Shown here: piece after piece, positions 62,593 to 64,000 of the stretch
Layout: each line of letters starts with the position of its first letter
Numbering within the stretch: position 1 is the stretch's first letter
Source: Micrococcus sp.
Lineage (GTDB): Bacteria; Actinomycetota; Actinomycetes; Actinomycetales; Micrococcaceae
Reading direction: 5' to 3'
Length of the DNA stretch: 64,000 nt
Assembly (NCBI GenBank): GCA_029961105.1
Contig: JASBVO010000006.1
Span: forward strand, 62,001 to 126,000
The notes under the pieces: model-generated
What the model was told of the DNA's origin: nothing
Database searches by the model: none
The model's input: only the letters and a program-made list of their open reading frames with translations
Program-made: the position numbers and the translations under genes

Positions 62593-63510
62593 ATGAAAGC
62601 TTTCCGTCATGGAATGGCACTGGTGGCCGGCGCGGGCCTTCTCGCCGGGCTGTCCGGCTGCGCCAATCCTTCTAGCAGCGGTGCCAACGTCGAGGCGAAT
62701 GACGTAGGCCCGGCCGTCGAGAACACCGTGAACGAGGACATCGCCGGGATGGTCCCCGAGGACATCCGTTCTGCCGGGAAGTTCACGGTGGCTATCAACC
62801 CGGATATCGCACCGGTCAAGTTCCTCGACAGCAACGGCGAGGTCGCCGGGCTGAACCCCGAGCTGCTGGAGGCTGCGGGCGAGGTCATGGACCTCGACGT
62901 CGCATTCCAGGAGGCGACCTTCGACGCACTGGTCCCCGGACTGGAGGCCGAGCGCTTCGACGTGATCGCCTCGATCGGCGACTTCAAGGAACGTCAGGGC
63001 AAGATCGACTTCATCGACTACCTCACTACTGGGTCGGCGCTGCTCGTGGCTGCCGACCACGAGAAGGATGAGCTCGCGGAGGCCGACATGTGCGGCATGA
63101 AGCTCAGCTTCGTCCGCGGTACCTATCAGCAGGGGCAGATCGAGTCCATCAACAAGGACTGCACGACAAACGGCAGCGAGGCCATCGAGGCCACCGGCTA
63201 CGGCGACGCCAACGGGGCCCTGCTGTCCGTGAAGAGCGGGCAGGCAGACGGCTTCTGGGGTGACCTGCAGCAATTGGCCTACAACGAGAAGACCAACCCC
63301 GAGCTCTACAAGGTCGCCGCCAAGGATGCCTCGGGCCCTTACGGCATCGGCATCAACAAGGAGAACGCGGAGTTCCGCGATGCACTGCAGGCGGCCCTGC
63401 TGGAGCTGGTGGAGAACGGCACCTATGAGCAGACCCTGGAGAAGTGGGGCCAGACCGAGTTCGCCATGCCGGAAATGCCGCTCAACACCGGCGGAAGCAT
63501 GGAGGGCTAG
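62593..63510 (+). CDS. amino-acid-type ABC substrate-binding lipoprotein
   Basis: 305 residues, solute-binding family 3. Lipobox LSGC near residue 23, then KFTVAINPDIAPVKFLDSNGEVAGLNPELLEAAGEVMDL, the FDVIASIGDFKERQGKIDFIDY core and GPYGIGINKENAEFRDALQAAL. Extracellular capture of a polar amino acid or related compound. ATG 62593 with AAGGAG. The permease gene follows 9 bases after the stop. Confidence 0.92.
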   Translation: MKAFRHGMALVAGAGLLAGLSGCANPSSSGANVEANDVGPAVENTVNEDIAGMVPEDIRSAGKFTVAINPDIAPVKFLDSNGEVAGLNPELLEAAGEVMDLDVAFQEATFDALVPGLEAERFDVIASIGDFKERQGKIDFIDYLTTGSALLVAADHEKDELAEADMCGMKLSFVRGTYQQGQIESINKDCTTNGSEAIEATGYGDANGALLSVKSGQADGFWGDLQQLAYNEKTNPELYKVAAKDASGPYGIGINKENAEFRDALQAALLELVENGTYEQTLEKWGQTEFAMPEMPLNTGGSMEG

Positions 63511-63519
63511 GAATCCGTC

Positions 63520-64000
63520 ATGGCACTCACAACGAATGGCAGACCAATGACACTCACTGAGCCCGTAGGCTCGACCACCCGTCGGCACCAGGACCTGGCG
63601 GCCCTGCCAATCCGTCCCCGGCCGAGCCTTAAGCGCTGGATCTCCTACGTCCTGGCCGCCTACGTCGGCTTGATCGCCCTGGAGATGCTCTTCTTCAACC
63701 AGAACTGGCAGTGGGACGTCGTCGGTTCGTACCTGTTCAGCCAGATCGTCATCAGTGGGCTGCTCAACACCATCCAGCTGACCGTCCTGACCACCGTGTT
63801 CGGGCTGATCATCGGTGGGGTCATCGCCTGGTGCCGCCTGTCGAACCTGGCGGTGCTGCGGACCTTCTCCCTGCTCTACATCTGGGTCATGCGCGCCATG
63901 CCACCGTTGGTCATGCTGCTGCTGATCTACTTCGTGGGTGCCTTGGTGCCGAACTTCTCCATCGGGATCCCCTTTGGGCCGTCCTTCCTGGACATCCCAG
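63520..64000 (+). CDS. amino-acid-type ABC permease (3' end outside window)
   Basis: 160 codons to the window edge. From ATG 63520 (AGGAA 6 bases upstream; ATG 63547 has none). After a ~35-residue cytoplasmic tail come TM1 (ISYVLAAYVGLIALEMLFF), then SGLLNTIQLTVLTTVFGLIIGGVIAWCRLS and YIWVMRAMPPLVMLLLIYF, the HisM/GlnP permease pattern. Partner of the preceding binding protein. Confidence 0.9.
   Translation, partial: MALTTNGRPMTLTEPVGSTTRRHQDLAALPIRPRPSLKRWISYVLAAYVGLIALEMLFFNQNWQWDVVGSYLFSQIVISGLLNTIQLTVLTTVFGLIIGGVIAWCRLSNLAVLRTFSLLYIWVMRAMPPLVMLLLIYFVGALVPNFSIGIPFGPSFLDIP

Overview
The window is very GC-rich, densely coding actinobacterial DNA. Codon use, many GTG starts, several apparently leaderless promoters, a split (unfused) pcaD/pcaC pair and a PcaB-PcaD-PcaC-PcaF-PcaI-PcaJ order suggest a member of the Micrococcales, probably Micrococcaceae (Micrococcus/Citricoccus/Arthrobacter-like). 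The taxon is inference from gene content only.

Layout. 1-2.5 kb: the end of a NitT/TauT-type ABC ATPase, a 640-base gap with strong hairpins, and a DapA-like protein that lacks the Schiff-base lysine. 2.7-13 kb: an IclR regulator, pobA and pcaHGBDCFIJ, which together take 4-hydroxybenzoate through protocatechuate to succinyl-CoA and acetyl-CoA. 13.3-16 kb: an AbiEi/endonuclease-like protein between two copies of a palindromic repeat, and a secreted glycerophosphodiesterase. 16-24.6 kb: MarR, MFS transporter, CoA ligase, MarR, then divergently SDR, TIM-barrel hydrolase, acyl-CoA dehydrogenase and MaoC hydratase. The order matches the Corynebacterium phd (phenylpropanoid) cluster, so p-coumarate-type acids would be shortened to 4-hydroxybenzoate/protocatechuate and passed to pob/pca. 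24.7-30.5 kb: three NitT/TauT-type binding lipoproteins, another MarR and a second CoA ligase.

30.8-43.5 kb is mostly housekeeping: PadR regulator, aminotransferase, two GerMN lipoproteins, an excisionase-type protein, a CitE-like lyase, pdxS-pdxT, a DedA-like protein, alanine dehydrogenase, small membrane proteins, a VOC protein, and a Dur3-like symporter with a 42-residue partner. 43.9-46.4 kb: tRNA-Ala(CGC), a frameshifted and truncated winged-helix pseudogene, a small secreted protein and an unrecognised two-part protein. 46.5-54.2 kb: flavoprotein, SDR, an IS30-family element, a CoA ligase and an EthA-like monooxygenase. 54.2-64 kb: an HTH/nucleotidyltransferase-like pair, two methyltransferases, a phosphodiester glycosidase, a diiron-oxidase-like/CDGSH pair, a decayed SNF2 helicase, a fumarylacetoacetate hydrolase, and the start of an amino-acid-type ABC transporter.

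The most distinctive signals are: a dispersed ~70-bp palindromic repeat (four copies, two bracketing the AbiEi-like gene and one split by the IS30 element); TTGA-N5-TCAA boxes linking the phd regulator to its targets; a widespread TA-box-N6/7-start-codon leaderless pattern; the DapA-like protein with methionine at the catalytic lysine position; and two compact two-gene cassettes (XRE plus nucleotidyltransferase-like, and diiron-oxidase-like plus CDGSH). No CRISPR array, rRNA operon or prophage is visible.
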